From contig JBOEHK010000001.1 in assembly GCA_050633885.1 (NCBI GenBank), forward strand, positions 744,001-808,000: a DNA stretch of 64,000 nucleotides, in the 5' to 3' direction. This document shows positions 9,960 through 17,774 of this stretch, piece by piece (the first letter of the stretch is position 1; every line of letters starts with the position of its first letter). The translations under genes were made by a program, and so were the position numbers. This DNA comes from JAWSVE01 sp050633885 (GTDB taxonomy: Bacteria > Pseudomonadota > Gammaproteobacteria > Pseudomonadales > Cellvibrionaceae). The notes under the pieces were generated by a model. The model had not been told where the DNA came from. It did not search any database and saw nothing but the letters and a program-made list of their open reading frames with translations.

Positions 9960-9992
9960 TTAAGTGTCCTAGAGTAAGCGTGACGAGTTTGG

Positions 9993-10730
9993 TTATTTAA
10001 GTTGACCGAGTAATAAAGCTGCACCTGGAGATTTCTTTTTAAGGTTGGCCAGAGCCTTTTTTCCACCAGTGGCATAAACAGCGACAGCGCGTAATAATTC
10101 AGCTAATTTTTGTGAACTATTTAAATCAAATGAGCAATAGGCACCGCCACTTAATTTGGTCATCTGGCGAAATATGCCCTCTACATTCTGCACTGCGTTA
10201 GGGTTTATAGGTATCCCTTGTGTTTTTTCATGAAAAATAAATACGGGAACTGACTGAAGCCCAAGCTTTCCTGCAAGATCACATAGATTGTCAGCGGATT
10301 CTTCTATTGTGTCGCCGATAAAGATAACGCCGCTAACGGTATCTAGTTTGTTTTCTTTCAGCGCATGGTTAAGTATTTTCGAAATTTGTGTATGCCCAGC
10401 AGCACAGAACACTGAAGACATCAGTTTTTGCAGTTGAGTTGTTTGACTCAGCCAAGGAGAGGAATAAAATTCGTGAAAACCTTTGTAGTAACATAATTGG
10501 GTTTGAATGCCGCCTAATGATTGAGTGGCTGTGAACATATCGCTTTGAATGTGGCAAGCTGTATCCCAGGTAGGCTGTCGGCTGGCGGTTGCATCTATTC
10601 CAAAAATTAATTTTGCTTGGCTGTTTTTGGGTGTTGTTGCTAGCCGATTGACTTTTCCCAAAAAATCATCAATTTCTTTTTGAGAGGATTTTTGTAGCTG
10701 CCTGAAAGTTTTATCGTTGTCTGTCATCAT
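9993..10730 (-). CDS. Cytoplasmic von Willebrand A-domain protein
   Basis: 245 residues, no signal peptide. A VWA-type domain begins at about residue 40: the strand LIFGIDATASR holds a MIDAS-like D-x-T-x-S (Asp46, Thr48, Ser50), and a later strand, VIFIGDTIEES, supplies the second acidic site. The domain occupies most of the protein, ending in a short basic tail. It probably forms an operon with the J-domain gene 33 bases downstream. A chaperone-linked, metal-dependent adhesion or assembly role is inference. Its divergent neighbours also include a VWA lipoprotein. Confidence 0.75.
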   Translation of the reverse strand: MMTDNDKTFRQLQKSSQKEIDDFLGKVNRLATTPKNSQAKLIFGIDATASRQPTWDTACHIQSDMFTATQSLGGIQTQLCYYKGFHEFYSSPWLSQTTQLQKLMSSVFCAAGHTQISKILNHALKENKLDTVSGVIFIGDTIEESADNLCDLAGKLGLQSVPVFIFHEKTQGIPINPNAVQNVEGIFRQMTKLSGGAYCSFDLNSSQKLAELLRAVAVYATGGKKALANLKKKSPGAALLLGQLK

Positions 10731-10901
10731 TATTTAGCTATCAAAAGGGATTGGTTAAATGATAACGATATATTTATACAGAGGCTAGAAGTTAACGTAT
10801 CGAATAGCATCTAGAATGCTCGATAGTGATGATTAGATCAATATGGGCTTAGTGTCAGTTGTGCTTGGATTCGCGTAAAAACGGTTTGCTGATTTGAAAA
10901 T

Positions 10902-10937
10902 AAAAAAAACCCGACGATCTGGGGGGAGAGCGTCGGG
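10902..10937 (-). terminator. Rho-independent terminator of the candidate sRNA
   Basis: Seven-base stem CCCGACG (10931-10937 on the minus strand) with CGTCGGG (10910-10916), a 14-base C-rich loop, then TTTTTTTT. The T-run is on the minus strand only. No protein gene ends here on that strand, which is what suggests an RNA gene. Confidence 0.8.
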
Positions 10938-11048
10938 CTAAGACCATTAGGAGTGAAACATAAAGAGATAAAGCTTTACATTTCTGGCCATTCACATGAC
11001 CAACTGATATCACCACATTCGGGGGGGAGATGAATGACATCAGTTACT
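10902..11048 (-). ncRNA. Candidate small RNA with two C-rich loops
   Basis: On the minus strand a 10908-11048 transcript would fold into three hairpins. The first (11016-11036) has stem CATTC/GAATG and loop ATCTCCCCCCC. The second (10985-11002) has stem TGGTCA/TGGCCA. The third is a rho-independent terminator (10910-10937) with stem CCCGACG/CGTCGGG, loop CTCTCCCCCCAGAT, and eight T after it. Both exposed loops contain CTCCCCCC, which can pair with Shine-Dalgarno sequences. A -10-like TATACGAT lies at 11056-11063; I see no good -35. C-rich-loop sRNAs of this layout (sX13, the Neisseria sRNAs) are known to act by antisense pairing. Existence and 5' end are inference. Confidence 0.6.
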
Positions 11049-11575
11049 ATTTAGTATCGTATAGATCGATCAAAATTCCACTACCACACATCCGTTTTTT
11101 AAACCATTTAGTGCTACCTGTCGGATTGAACTACTCGATAATGATATACCTTGGAATGGGTTATGGTTTTAATAAGCCATTTGGGTATAAGGGTGTCCTA
11201 GTGTAGAGAGTATCAAGAGGTAGGGGGTGTCTAGAATCAATAATGCTGAAACGTTAGTCAATTTATACATAGAGCATCGTCATACGTTCAGTGGCCAGAG
11301 TTGATAATTAGTAGACACTTACCGCTAATTTTGCATAAGCTCGCTTATCTGCCGTGATGGTGGGCACGGTTTATTCTATAAGCCTTTGCTAGAGTTATTT
11401 TGAGGGTCATTTTTTGAGAATCATTGTGAGAGCCATTGTAAGAACCACTTTGACTCTTACGGACTGATAGCAAAGGCTATTATTGTGGACTGGTGTTTAA
11501 TGAATTTACTACTTAGCCAGACTTGTCTCATTGTTTACCCGTTAGTTAATCCAGTTTTAAAAGTAGGGCATGTTT

Positions 11576-13009
11576 ATGAATGAGTATTTTGGGTTGTTTC
11601 CAAACACAGCATCTTGGGTTGTGAGTTTGGTGACATTCATTCTTATCGTTGTCGTCCTGTATATGGCTCGACGAAGCGCACATGGCCTAATCAGAAGCGT
11701 GTTTGCATTGTGCTATTCGACATTGCGTCTAGGTGCTCGATCACTTTCTATAGCTGAGGGTAGGCTCAAAGAGCGTAATCATGAAGTGTTGATTGCTTTG
11801 GGAAAAGATCAAGTTGAACGAGAATTAAATCGCGAGTTTTTTAGAATCAACAAGTTTGTTGAGCGAGATCTTGGTGGTTATCCTGAATTGCAAAGAAAAA
11901 TCCAAGAACAAGTGACGGCGATCAACGAAGATTATGAACAGTCAGGGGAGGTTCCAGTGCCTGCTCCGGAATGGATTAAGGCCGTTGAATCTATTGCAAA
12001 ATTAGAATTAAAAGAAAACGGAACAGACCTCACTGAAAAAATATTAAGCGTCGCCGAAGAACAGCATCGAGATGTGTTACAAAATTATCGAAAAAGTATC
12101 GGGGAGCGTCATTCTATATTAAAGGGCATGGCTCCCTATTGGAGGAAATTAACCAACAAAGTTGATCAAGTGGGAACGCATTTACAAGAAATGGTTAAGC
12201 GTAGTCAAACCATAGATCAAAAGATGAAAGAGTTTGAAGATATTTGTAGTGGATCTAATAAAGCAGAGAGAGCGTTGAAGGCTTCACAACTCACTCAGTT
12301 CGCTATCGCATTAGTTGTTTTGGCTGTCGCCGTGGCGGGTGCCTTTGTTAATTTTCAATTAATAGAATATCCAATGCGAGAAATGGTCGATGCTTCTAAT
12401 CGAATTTTAGGTATTAGAGTATCTGAGGTGGCTGCTTTTGTTTTAATCTTGCTAGAAATAACGTTAGGTGTTTTTCTAATGGAAGCGCTACATATCACTC
12501 GGTTGTTTCCATTGGTTGCATCAATGGATGATCGAATGCGTATTCGCGGCGTTTGGATTGTAGGGTTTATTTTACTTGTCTTTGCGCTTATGGAAGCAAG
12601 TCTGGCTTTTTTAAGAGATTATTTGCAAGCTGACAATTATGCTTTACGAGCTGATTTAGCGGGCACAAATGCTGATGTGTCTTGGGTCACTCTCGCTGTT
12701 AACATGGGTATGGGATTTTTTATTCCTCTTGTTCTTGCTGTTATTGCAATTCCTCTGGAGTATTTATTCCATACCGGAAGAACGGTGATTGGCATGCTGT
12801 TAGAATTTATCCTTCGTTTGTTGTCAGTATCGATGAGGGTTGTCGCTAATTTTATCCGGCATTTAGCTAATATCATTATTCATTTGTACGACATCGTGAT
12901 TTTGGTTCCTTTATGGCTAGAGTCTGTTTGGTTAAACAAGCAATCAGCAAACAAGACTTCTGTTACTCAATCTGTTCATTCGGAAAAAGAATTTGATAAA
13001 GCACTGTAG
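11576..13009 (+). CDS. Polytopic membrane protein with cytoplasmic coiled-coil region
   Basis: I do not recognise the family. About 477 residues: one N-terminal membrane helix (about 12-32), then some 200 mostly charged helical residues with coiled-coil character (about 60-230), then about five membrane helices in the C-terminal half (about 240-460), ending in a short Ser/Lys-rich tail. The start at 11576 has AGGG 7 bases upstream; the ATG at 11570 is too close to that site. The gene is followed 5 bases later by a VWA-like lipoprotein, so the two are one operon and could form a membrane complex. They are divergent from the VWA/J-domain pair. Confidence 0.7.
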   Translation: MNEYFGLFPNTASWVVSLVTFILIVVVLYMARRSAHGLIRSVFALCYSTLRLGARSLSIAEGRLKERNHEVLIALGKDQVERELNREFFRINKFVERDLGGYPELQRKIQEQVTAINEDYEQSGEVPVPAPEWIKAVESIAKLELKENGTDLTEKILSVAEEQHRDVLQNYRKSIGERHSILKGMAPYWRKLTNKVDQVGTHLQEMVKRSQTIDQKMKEFEDICSGSNKAERALKASQLTQFAIALVVLAVAVAGAFVNFQLIEYPMREMVDASNRILGIRVSEVAAFVLILLEITLGVFLMEALHITRLFPLVASMDDRMRIRGVWIVGFILLVFALMEASLAFLRDYLQADNYALRADLAGTNADVSWVTLAVNMGMGFFIPLVLAVIAIPLEYLFHTGRTVIGMLLEFILRLLSVSMRVVANFIRHLANIIIHLYDIVILVPLWLESVWLNKQSANKTSVTQSVHSEKEFDKAL

Positions 13010-13014
13010 TTTTT

Positions 13015-13710
13015 ATGTTAAAAATATTAAACCTTGACGTTCAATTTTTAAAAAGCTGTCACATTAGATTTGGCCTACTCATAATTTTGAGTGTGGGGAT
13101 GTTGTGTAGTTGTGAGGTAAATACTGATAAGAATTATCATCGAGGCGTTTATTTGTTATTAGATACATCGGGCACTTATACAGAAGAATTGGAAAAAGCA
13201 AAACAGATTATTAATTACCTGCTGTCTAATTTAGAATCGGGTGATGTTTTTACTGTTGCCAAAATCGATAGTGATAGTTTTAGCGAAAAAGATATAGTGG
13301 CAAAAGTCACTTTAGATAGTAGGCCCTCAACTGCTAACAAACAAAAACGTGCATTTGCTTCAATTATTGAGGATTTTCTGAGTCATGTAGAAAGCAGTGC
13401 ATTCACTGATATTTCAGGAGGGCTTTTACAAGCAATAGATTTTTTAAATGAAGCTGATGTTGGTGAGAGGTATATTTTTATCTTCTCTGATATGAAAGAA
13501 GATTTAGCTGAAGGGTTTAACCGAGACAGTGATTTTTCTCTGGGCGGTTTTACTGTTAGAGCATTAAATGTGACAAAACTACGATCGGACAATCTTGATC
13601 CGGTAGAATATCAATCCCGAATAACGGATTGGGAATCTCGTATTGTCAGTGCTGGTGGAGTTTGGAAGGTTGTCCATGATCTTGATAGCCCCAAAGCGTT
13701 AGAATTTTAA
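13015..13710 (+). CDS. Predicted lipoprotein with VWA-like domain
   Basis: 231 residues. A lipoprotein signal ends in GMLCSC, with Cys33 the likely lipidated residue. A VWA-like domain follows: YLLLDTSGTYTEEL gives a MIDAS-like D-x-S-x-T (Asp50, Ser52, Thr54), the Thr site is in FTDISGG, and the third site in IFIFSDMKED. The domain should therefore bind a divalent metal and a protein partner. It lies 5 bases after the membrane protein gene, consistent with coupled translation. If the lipoprotein prediction holds, the domain acts outside the inner membrane, opposite the cytoplasmic VWA protein encoded across the spacer. Confidence 0.7.
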   Translation: MLKILNLDVQFLKSCHIRFGLLIILSVGMLCSCEVNTDKNYHRGVYLLLDTSGTYTEELEKAKQIINYLLSNLESGDVFTVAKIDSDSFSEKDIVAKVTLDSRPSTANKQKRAFASIIEDFLSHVESSAFTDISGGLLQAIDFLNEADVGERYIFIFSDMKEDLAEGFNRDSDFSLGGFTVRALNVTKLRSDNLDPVEYQSRITDWESRIVSAGGVWKVVHDLDSPKALEF

Positions 13711-14285
13711 AATCCGCGAATTAATAAATGGCCTGCAATTTAAGATTGATTGACTATTCCCGCATGACTAAAACTCTGACCTAAGCCCTCAGTTAAACCT
13801 TTAGTTAAGCCATCACCATCAGTTGGTTTGTTCTTTATACCTCTTTTCTTAATTCTTATGGCTTTAAAACACTAGTCTAGTGAGTCATATATCGATATTT
13901 CTATGTTTATAGCCCATACAATATAGTGTTTCTGGTTATGGAACGTTGTTAATCTATACCATATTGACAGTTGCTAAATGACTCAACGAAATGATAAATT
14001 CATTACCGAACTATGGGTCCTAGTCATTTTATTGAGTTTTTTGTGAGTAATTTCACGTAGTAAGATTGATGATGTTGGCAAATATGGCTTCCTTGCCTTA
14101 ATGACGCTTTAGTTGGACACCTTAAAAAAGGTAGTCAATATATTAAAAAAATGACGTTAATTTCTTCAAAAGAAATGTGAATAGTCAGTTTCGATACTAG
14201 AATGATAATGATTTCGAAATTACAAAAATCTGAGAGAGAGCAAAATGATTTTTGTCTATGTCGAACAAACAAGAGGCAAATTACG
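13711..14285. other. Gap upstream of the TetR gene, with a possible operator
   Basis: 575 bases without a credible gene. An imperfect inverted repeat (GACACCTT at 14116-14123, AAGGTAGTC at 14128-14136) could be an operator for the TetR regulator that follows. A small palindrome CACTAGTCTAGTG lies near 13870. A TTGACA at 13964-13969 lacks a convincing -10. Confidence 0.35.
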
Positions 14286-14912
14286 ATGGAAAAGACACAA
14301 CGAAAAATTGAAAAGTTCCGTCAACGAGAGCAACGTATTTTAGATGCCGCGCTTGAATTGTTATTGCAGTATGGCGAAGAGACAGTGACGGTTGAGCAAA
14401 TTGCAAATCATGTGGATATTGGAAAAGGGACAATCTATAAACACTTTACGTCAAAAGTAGAAATTTACATGCAGCTTTTATTTGACTATGAGCGTCAATT
14501 AGCTGAAAGCTTGAAGGATGCTATTAAAGAAGCTGAGAATGGAAATTATGCCGCACCAGCGCGTGCTTATTTTGAATCGCGTATGTCCGATCCTACAAAA
14601 GATAGGTTATTTCAGCGTTTAGAAGAAAAGATTATTGCCTTAAAGCAGGCGCCAGAGATGATTGTTGATTTACACAAAATGCGTAATGATATATTTGAGT
14701 CAATGAATGATGTGTTTACAAAACGTATTCAAGAGGGTTTTTTGCAAAATGTTCCTCCACATTATTATTACTATACCTACTGGGCATTAACCCAAGGCGC
14801 TGTGGAGTTGTTTCATTCTAAATCGTTCTCTCGTATTGATGAAGATGTCGACGGGCTGATGCGCTTCATTATGGAAGTCGGTGTCCATATGGGCAATAAA
14901 AAGGTTTTATAG
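14286..14912 (+). CDS. TetR/AcrR-family transcriptional regulator
   Basis: 208 residues. The N-terminal helix-turn-helix (about 15-65) is clear: ILDAALELLLQYGEETVTVE, then ANHVDIGKGTIYKHFTSK. The C-terminal ligand domain has an HYYYYTYWALTQGAVELFH stretch. I start at the ATG at 14286 because an AAGAGG site precedes it and the extra 28 residues upstream have no regulator-like character. Followed by a terminator at 14941. Likely autoregulated, judging from an imperfect inverted repeat at 14116-14136. Target genes are unknown; the next gene is an unrelated lipoprotein with its own leader. Confidence 0.9.
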   Translation: MEKTQRKIEKFRQREQRILDAALELLLQYGEETVTVEQIANHVDIGKGTIYKHFTSKVEIYMQLLFDYERQLAESLKDAIKEAENGNYAAPARAYFESRMSDPTKDRLFQRLEEKIIALKQAPEMIVDLHKMRNDIFESMNDVFTKRIQEGFLQNVPPHYYYYTYWALTQGAVELFHSKSFSRIDEDVDGLMRFIMEVGVHMGNKKVL

Positions 14913-14940
14913 TCAAAGTAAGTTAGAGAATTTTATTGTT

Positions 14941-14979
14941 AAAAGCACAGGATTAATTTAATCGTGTGCTTTTGTTTTT
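14941..14979 (+). terminator. Terminator after the TetR gene
   Basis: Stem AAAAGCAC (14941-14948) with GTGCTTTT (14966-14973), an inner GATTA/TAATC pairing, then GTTTTTC. It lies 29 bases after the stop codon. Confidence 0.8.
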
Positions 14980-15095
14980 CCGCGTTGTTCACCAGTCAGT
15001 CCTTTCTTTTTCGTTTTATTGTTTTCTTAAAAGCGTAAACATATATTAAACATTGTGCTCTTTTCGCCGATAAGAGAGAGAGGAGATGATTTTTT

Positions 15096-15710
15096 ATGTG
15101 TGAATTTAAGACTAAGAGCTGCTTACTATTGCCGTTAGTATGGTTAATACTGTTGATGAGCGGCTGTACAGCACAGTACTCTTTGCTGACGACAAATAAA
15201 GTGATGGCGTCTTTGCCGGTTAACGATCACTATGTATTCGTGGGAAGAAGGGGGATCAGCTTACCCATTGACGCTAAAGTGTATGTTGCGATTCCTGAAA
15301 ATGCTGTGTCTTTACCTTTTTCTTCAACGATGAGTCACTTGCTGGGCCAGCAATTAGCGTTATACATCCCGGACGTTCAAGTAGGCTCAATGGCTTCATC
15401 AGTTTCTTCATCGTTGATACAAGCGCAACACATTCAATCTGATTTCTTGGTGTATCCCAAGATAATTATTCAAGAAGAAAAAAAGTCCAGTGTGTCTGAA
15501 ATAGCCGATGATTATGAATCGTTATCATCAATAGGCTTGGATCGCGTTTGGATTCAAATTTCTGTTTGGGATGTAAACGCTCAATCATTTGTCGATAGCA
15601 CTCAGATTAAAGGGCGTAGTGCTCCGCTGCAATTGAGTCAGAACCACAGTAATGACCTGATTGCTTCTGCCATGAAGCAATATGCTCATAGATTAATAGC
15701 GAAATATTAA
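15096..15710 (+). CDS. Predicted lipoprotein, DUF4823-like
   Basis: 204 residues. Signal peptide with lipobox LMSGC (Cys24), so probably anchored in the outer membrane. The mature part has alternating beta-type strands, a KVYVAIPENA segment, a DFLVYPKIIIQEE strand and DRVWIQISVWDV, resembling the DUF4823 lipoproteins of pseudomonads. That assignment is by general pattern and not certain. The function is unknown. A GAGAGGAGATGA site precedes the ATG. It stands alone between the TetR gene and the DUF1285 gene. Confidence 0.65.
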   Translation: MCEFKTKSCLLLPLVWLILLMSGCTAQYSLLTTNKVMASLPVNDHYVFVGRRGISLPIDAKVYVAIPENAVSLPFSSTMSHLLGQQLALYIPDVQVGSMASSVSSSLIQAQHIQSDFLVYPKIIIQEEKKSSVSEIADDYESLSSIGLDRVWIQISVWDVNAQSFVDSTQIKGRSAPLQLSQNHSNDLIASAMKQYAHRLIAKY

Positions 15711-15829
15711 TTGAGAATATAAAAAGAATAAATAGTGTTGCTCATCGGTAATCACAACGTTATCCTCATATCGAATCGTACATTTTCTCACTCTTGATTT
15801 TTAATAATATGATCTGATTAAGGTTTGTC

Positions 15830-16489
15830 ATGTCTGACATTGTTTCCTTTGTTGAACAGCTTAAAAAACAATTCCCACAAAAACTTCCTCCTGTACATTT
15901 GTGGAATCCACCATTAAGTGGTGATATGGATATGCGTATTGCTGTAGATGGAAAATGGTTTCATGAAGGAGATGAAATACGAAGAGATGCGCTGGTGACA
16001 TTATTTTCATCGATCCTAAAAAAAGAAAATGATGAATATTTTTTGGTAACCCCAGTTGAAAAATGGAAAATCCAGGTGGATTGTGCGCCTTTTGTGGTGG
16101 TTTCTTTTGAGCAATTGGTTAATCAAAATGCCAGTGATTTCCCTGTCTTGTCTTTTTTAACTCTGACAGATGATAAAGTTTTTGTCGATGCGGATCATCC
16201 TGTTTGGGTTGAAACTCATAAAAACCTAAAGACTGGAAGAGAAGAGCCGTTACCATTTGTGATGGTGAGGGATGGTTTAAAAGCTTTGATTCATCGCAAT
16301 GTGTATTACCAGTTAGTTGAATTGGCGCTTGAAAGTCAAAATGAGCTAAAAAATTGCGATGATGGGAGTGAAGAGGGACGTAGTGAAGAAGGAAGCGAAA
16401 AGAAAGTACAACAAACTGATCTATTTATTTCTAGTGGCAAAGAAAGGTTTTCTTTAAAGCCCAAGGTAAGAGATCAGGCCGCTGACTAA
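15830..16489 (+). CDS. DUF1285-family protein
   Basis: 219 residues, soluble. It has the DUF1285 pattern: MRIAVDGKWFHEGDEIRR near residue 40, EEYFLVTPVEKW-like YFLVTPVEKWKIQVD, then DHPVWVE and HRNVYYQLVELA near residue 160. The family is widespread in gammaproteobacteria and has no defined biochemical role. The C-terminal 40 residues are Ser/Glu-rich and probably disordered. It is convergent with tusB, with only 25 bases between stop codons. Confidence 0.8.
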   Translation: MSDIVSFVEQLKKQFPQKLPPVHLWNPPLSGDMDMRIAVDGKWFHEGDEIRRDALVTLFSSILKKENDEYFLVTPVEKWKIQVDCAPFVVVSFEQLVNQNASDFPVLSFLTLTDDKVFVDADHPVWVETHKNLKTGREEPLPFVMVRDGLKALIHRNVYYQLVELALESQNELKNCDDGSEEGRSEEGSEKKVQQTDLFISSGKERFSLKPKVRDQAAD

Positions 16490-16514
16490 GGCGATTTTAT
16501 ACATTGATTAGATT

Positions 16515-16802
16515 TTAAAACCATGTGATTGATTTTTGATGCTTGATCGCAAGCATCAAAAAGTTTTTGTCAGAGATACTGTTTAATAGCGGGTTGTTGG
16601 TAATAGGCTCTTTTTTTTCTAGCGCATGAATATTTATTCCCTTATTTTTTATTGTATTGATCTCTTTCATTAGTCTTGAACTTTTGATTGCTGTATCTGT
16701 TGTAGATAAAAATACGATATCATCATCCTCTATAGCGCAGTCAAAGCAGTGTTTGATGCGTTGGTGGTCTTCGGAGAAAGTGTTAATAATATGTAATGTC
16801 AT
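16515..16802 (-). CDS. tusB: Sulfur relay protein TusB
   Basis: 95 residues, the same length as E. coli TusB. Part of the TusBCD complex, which accepts persulfide from TusA and passes it via TusE to MnmA for 2-thiolation of U34 in tRNA-Lys, -Glu and -Gln (family knowledge). Similarity is diffuse, but the segment DDDIVFLSTTDTAI and the C-terminal end KHQKSITWF fit the family, as does its place as third gene in tusD-tusC-tusB. The spacer to tusC is 68 bases and contains short direct repeats. No tusE follows. Confidence 0.85.
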   Translation of the reverse strand: MTLHIINTFSEDHQRIKHCFDCAIEDDDIVFLSTTDTAIKSSRLMKEINTIKNKGINIHALEKKEPITNNPLLNSISDKNFLMLAIKHQKSITWF

Positions 16803-16870
16803 ATGTAAGATTTCTAGATGTTCAGTAAAAAATAGTCAGTGCCTAAAGCCCAGTGTCTAAAACTCAGTAT

Positions 16871-17233
16871 CTAAAAACTCAGTATCTGGTCGCAATCTTC
16901 AACTAGTTCTTTTCGTTTTTCTGTGTCAATAAAATGCGCTGAGGGTAAATGTCTTTTTAGGATTTTACTGCCTTGTGTCTTGTTTTTTCCGATGATGTTG
17001 ATATCAAGGGTATCCGTGCCCATGTCTTCCAGTACTTGTAGTTTTCGCGATAGGTTTTTAAAGGTATCTGTTCTTTGATGTTGGCGTGAGAAGTAATCGG
17101 ACCAAGGTTGTCCTTCAAAAACAAGTGTGACTGTTTGATCAAAGATGATGGCTGTGGCGATCGCATCAAAAGCATCGGTAACAACAGAGTGTTCATCTGG
17201 AGTGCGTGTCAAATAAAATAGGAGGTGTCTCAA
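16871..17233 (-). CDS. tusC: Sulfur relay protein TusC
   Basis: 120 residues (E. coli 119). The DsrF-like fold is indicated by FYLTRTPDEH at the N terminus and VTLVFEGQPWSDY. It is the middle subunit of the TusBCD hexamer. The start codon is TTG at 17231-17233, with GAAGGA 7 bases upstream; there is no better start. The last codons and the following spacer consist of a short tandem repeat (16840-16885), so the C terminus may have been altered by repeat expansion. Confidence 0.9.
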   Translation of the reverse strand: MRHLLFYLTRTPDEHSVVTDAFDAIATAIIFDQTVTLVFEGQPWSDYFSRQHQRTDTFKNLSRKLQVLEDMGTDTLDINIIGKNKTQGSKILKRHLPSAHFIDTEKRKELVEDCDQILSF

Positions 17234-17297
17234 TAGTGTGTCCTTCGATAGCGTATGTCTTACTTCTTGATGTTTCAGAAGCTAGTGGGTTATCGGA

Positions 17298-17651
17298 TTA
17301 ACCAAAGCTGATAACTCGATCAGATTCGCTAACTCCGTCAATAAGTTGTCCGAGACCACTTATTGTGAATCCTTCTAATGGAACTGATCTGCCATCGGTG
17401 GTGATACCTCTTTTTTCTGCTGAAGCTGAGCAAATAACAGCATCTACATTGTGATCAAGAATCAATTTTTGCCATTGTTCGGGTAATGAGAGCTTATGCG
17501 GATGACTTATGCAGTGAAGAACGCCTTCATTAAAGAAAAAGACTCTGTATATTTCGTGTCCTTCACGGATCAGGGTTTTTGCAAAGCGAAAGGCACTGTC
17601 GGCAGCTGGAGAGGTATTGGGTGAGCAATAAATGTTTATTGTGAATTTCAT
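17298..17651 (-). CDS. tusD: Sulfur relay protein TusD
   Basis: 117 residues when started at MKFTINIYCSP; the open frame upstream to 17687 adds 12 residues unlike the family. TusD carries the persulfide-accepting cysteine of TusBCD, here probably the Cys in DAVICSASAEKRGI, matching Cys78 of E. coli. The FFFNEGVLHC segment is also typical. First gene of tusDCB; a terminator lies just upstream, after yccA, so the tus genes need their own promoter or read-through. Confidence 0.92.
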   Translation of the reverse strand: MKFTINIYCSPNTSPAADSAFRFAKTLIREGHEIYRVFFFNEGVLHCISHPHKLSLPEQWQKLILDHNVDAVICSASAEKRGITTDGRSVPLEGFTISGLGQLIDGVSESDRVISFG

Positions 17652-17713
17652 AAGATCATTGAGTCGATCTTTCGTTTGCCCACACAAAGTGTGTATGCAT
17701 TTACCAATGGGTT

Positions 17714-17742
17714 ATAAAAAAGGCCCCGCATGAACGGAGCCT
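17714..17742 (-). terminator. Terminator after yccA
   Basis: Minus-strand stem AGGCTCCG/CGGGGCCT (one G-U pair), 6-base loop, then TTTTTT. It lies 33 bases beyond the yccA stop and before tusD. Confidence 0.8.
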
Positions 17743-17774
17743 CTCAGTTTGATTGTCAGGGTTTAAAGTGATAC

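Noticed and set aside
10910..11036. Plus-strand reading of the same hairpins as GGA-loop CsrA/RsmA sponge RNA
   Set aside because: On the plus strand the loops show GGGGGGA, but no T-run follows the last hairpin on that strand and only two such loops exist. The minus-strand model fits better.
10855..11040. A 61-codon minus-strand ORF over the sRNA region
   Set aside because: It runs through a strong rho-independent terminator with its T-run, has no family resemblance, and its codons follow the hairpin arms. The region is better explained as an RNA gene.
14202..14285. Longer TetR start
   Set aside because: The additional 28 residues are unlike regulators and the AAGAGG site favours 14286.
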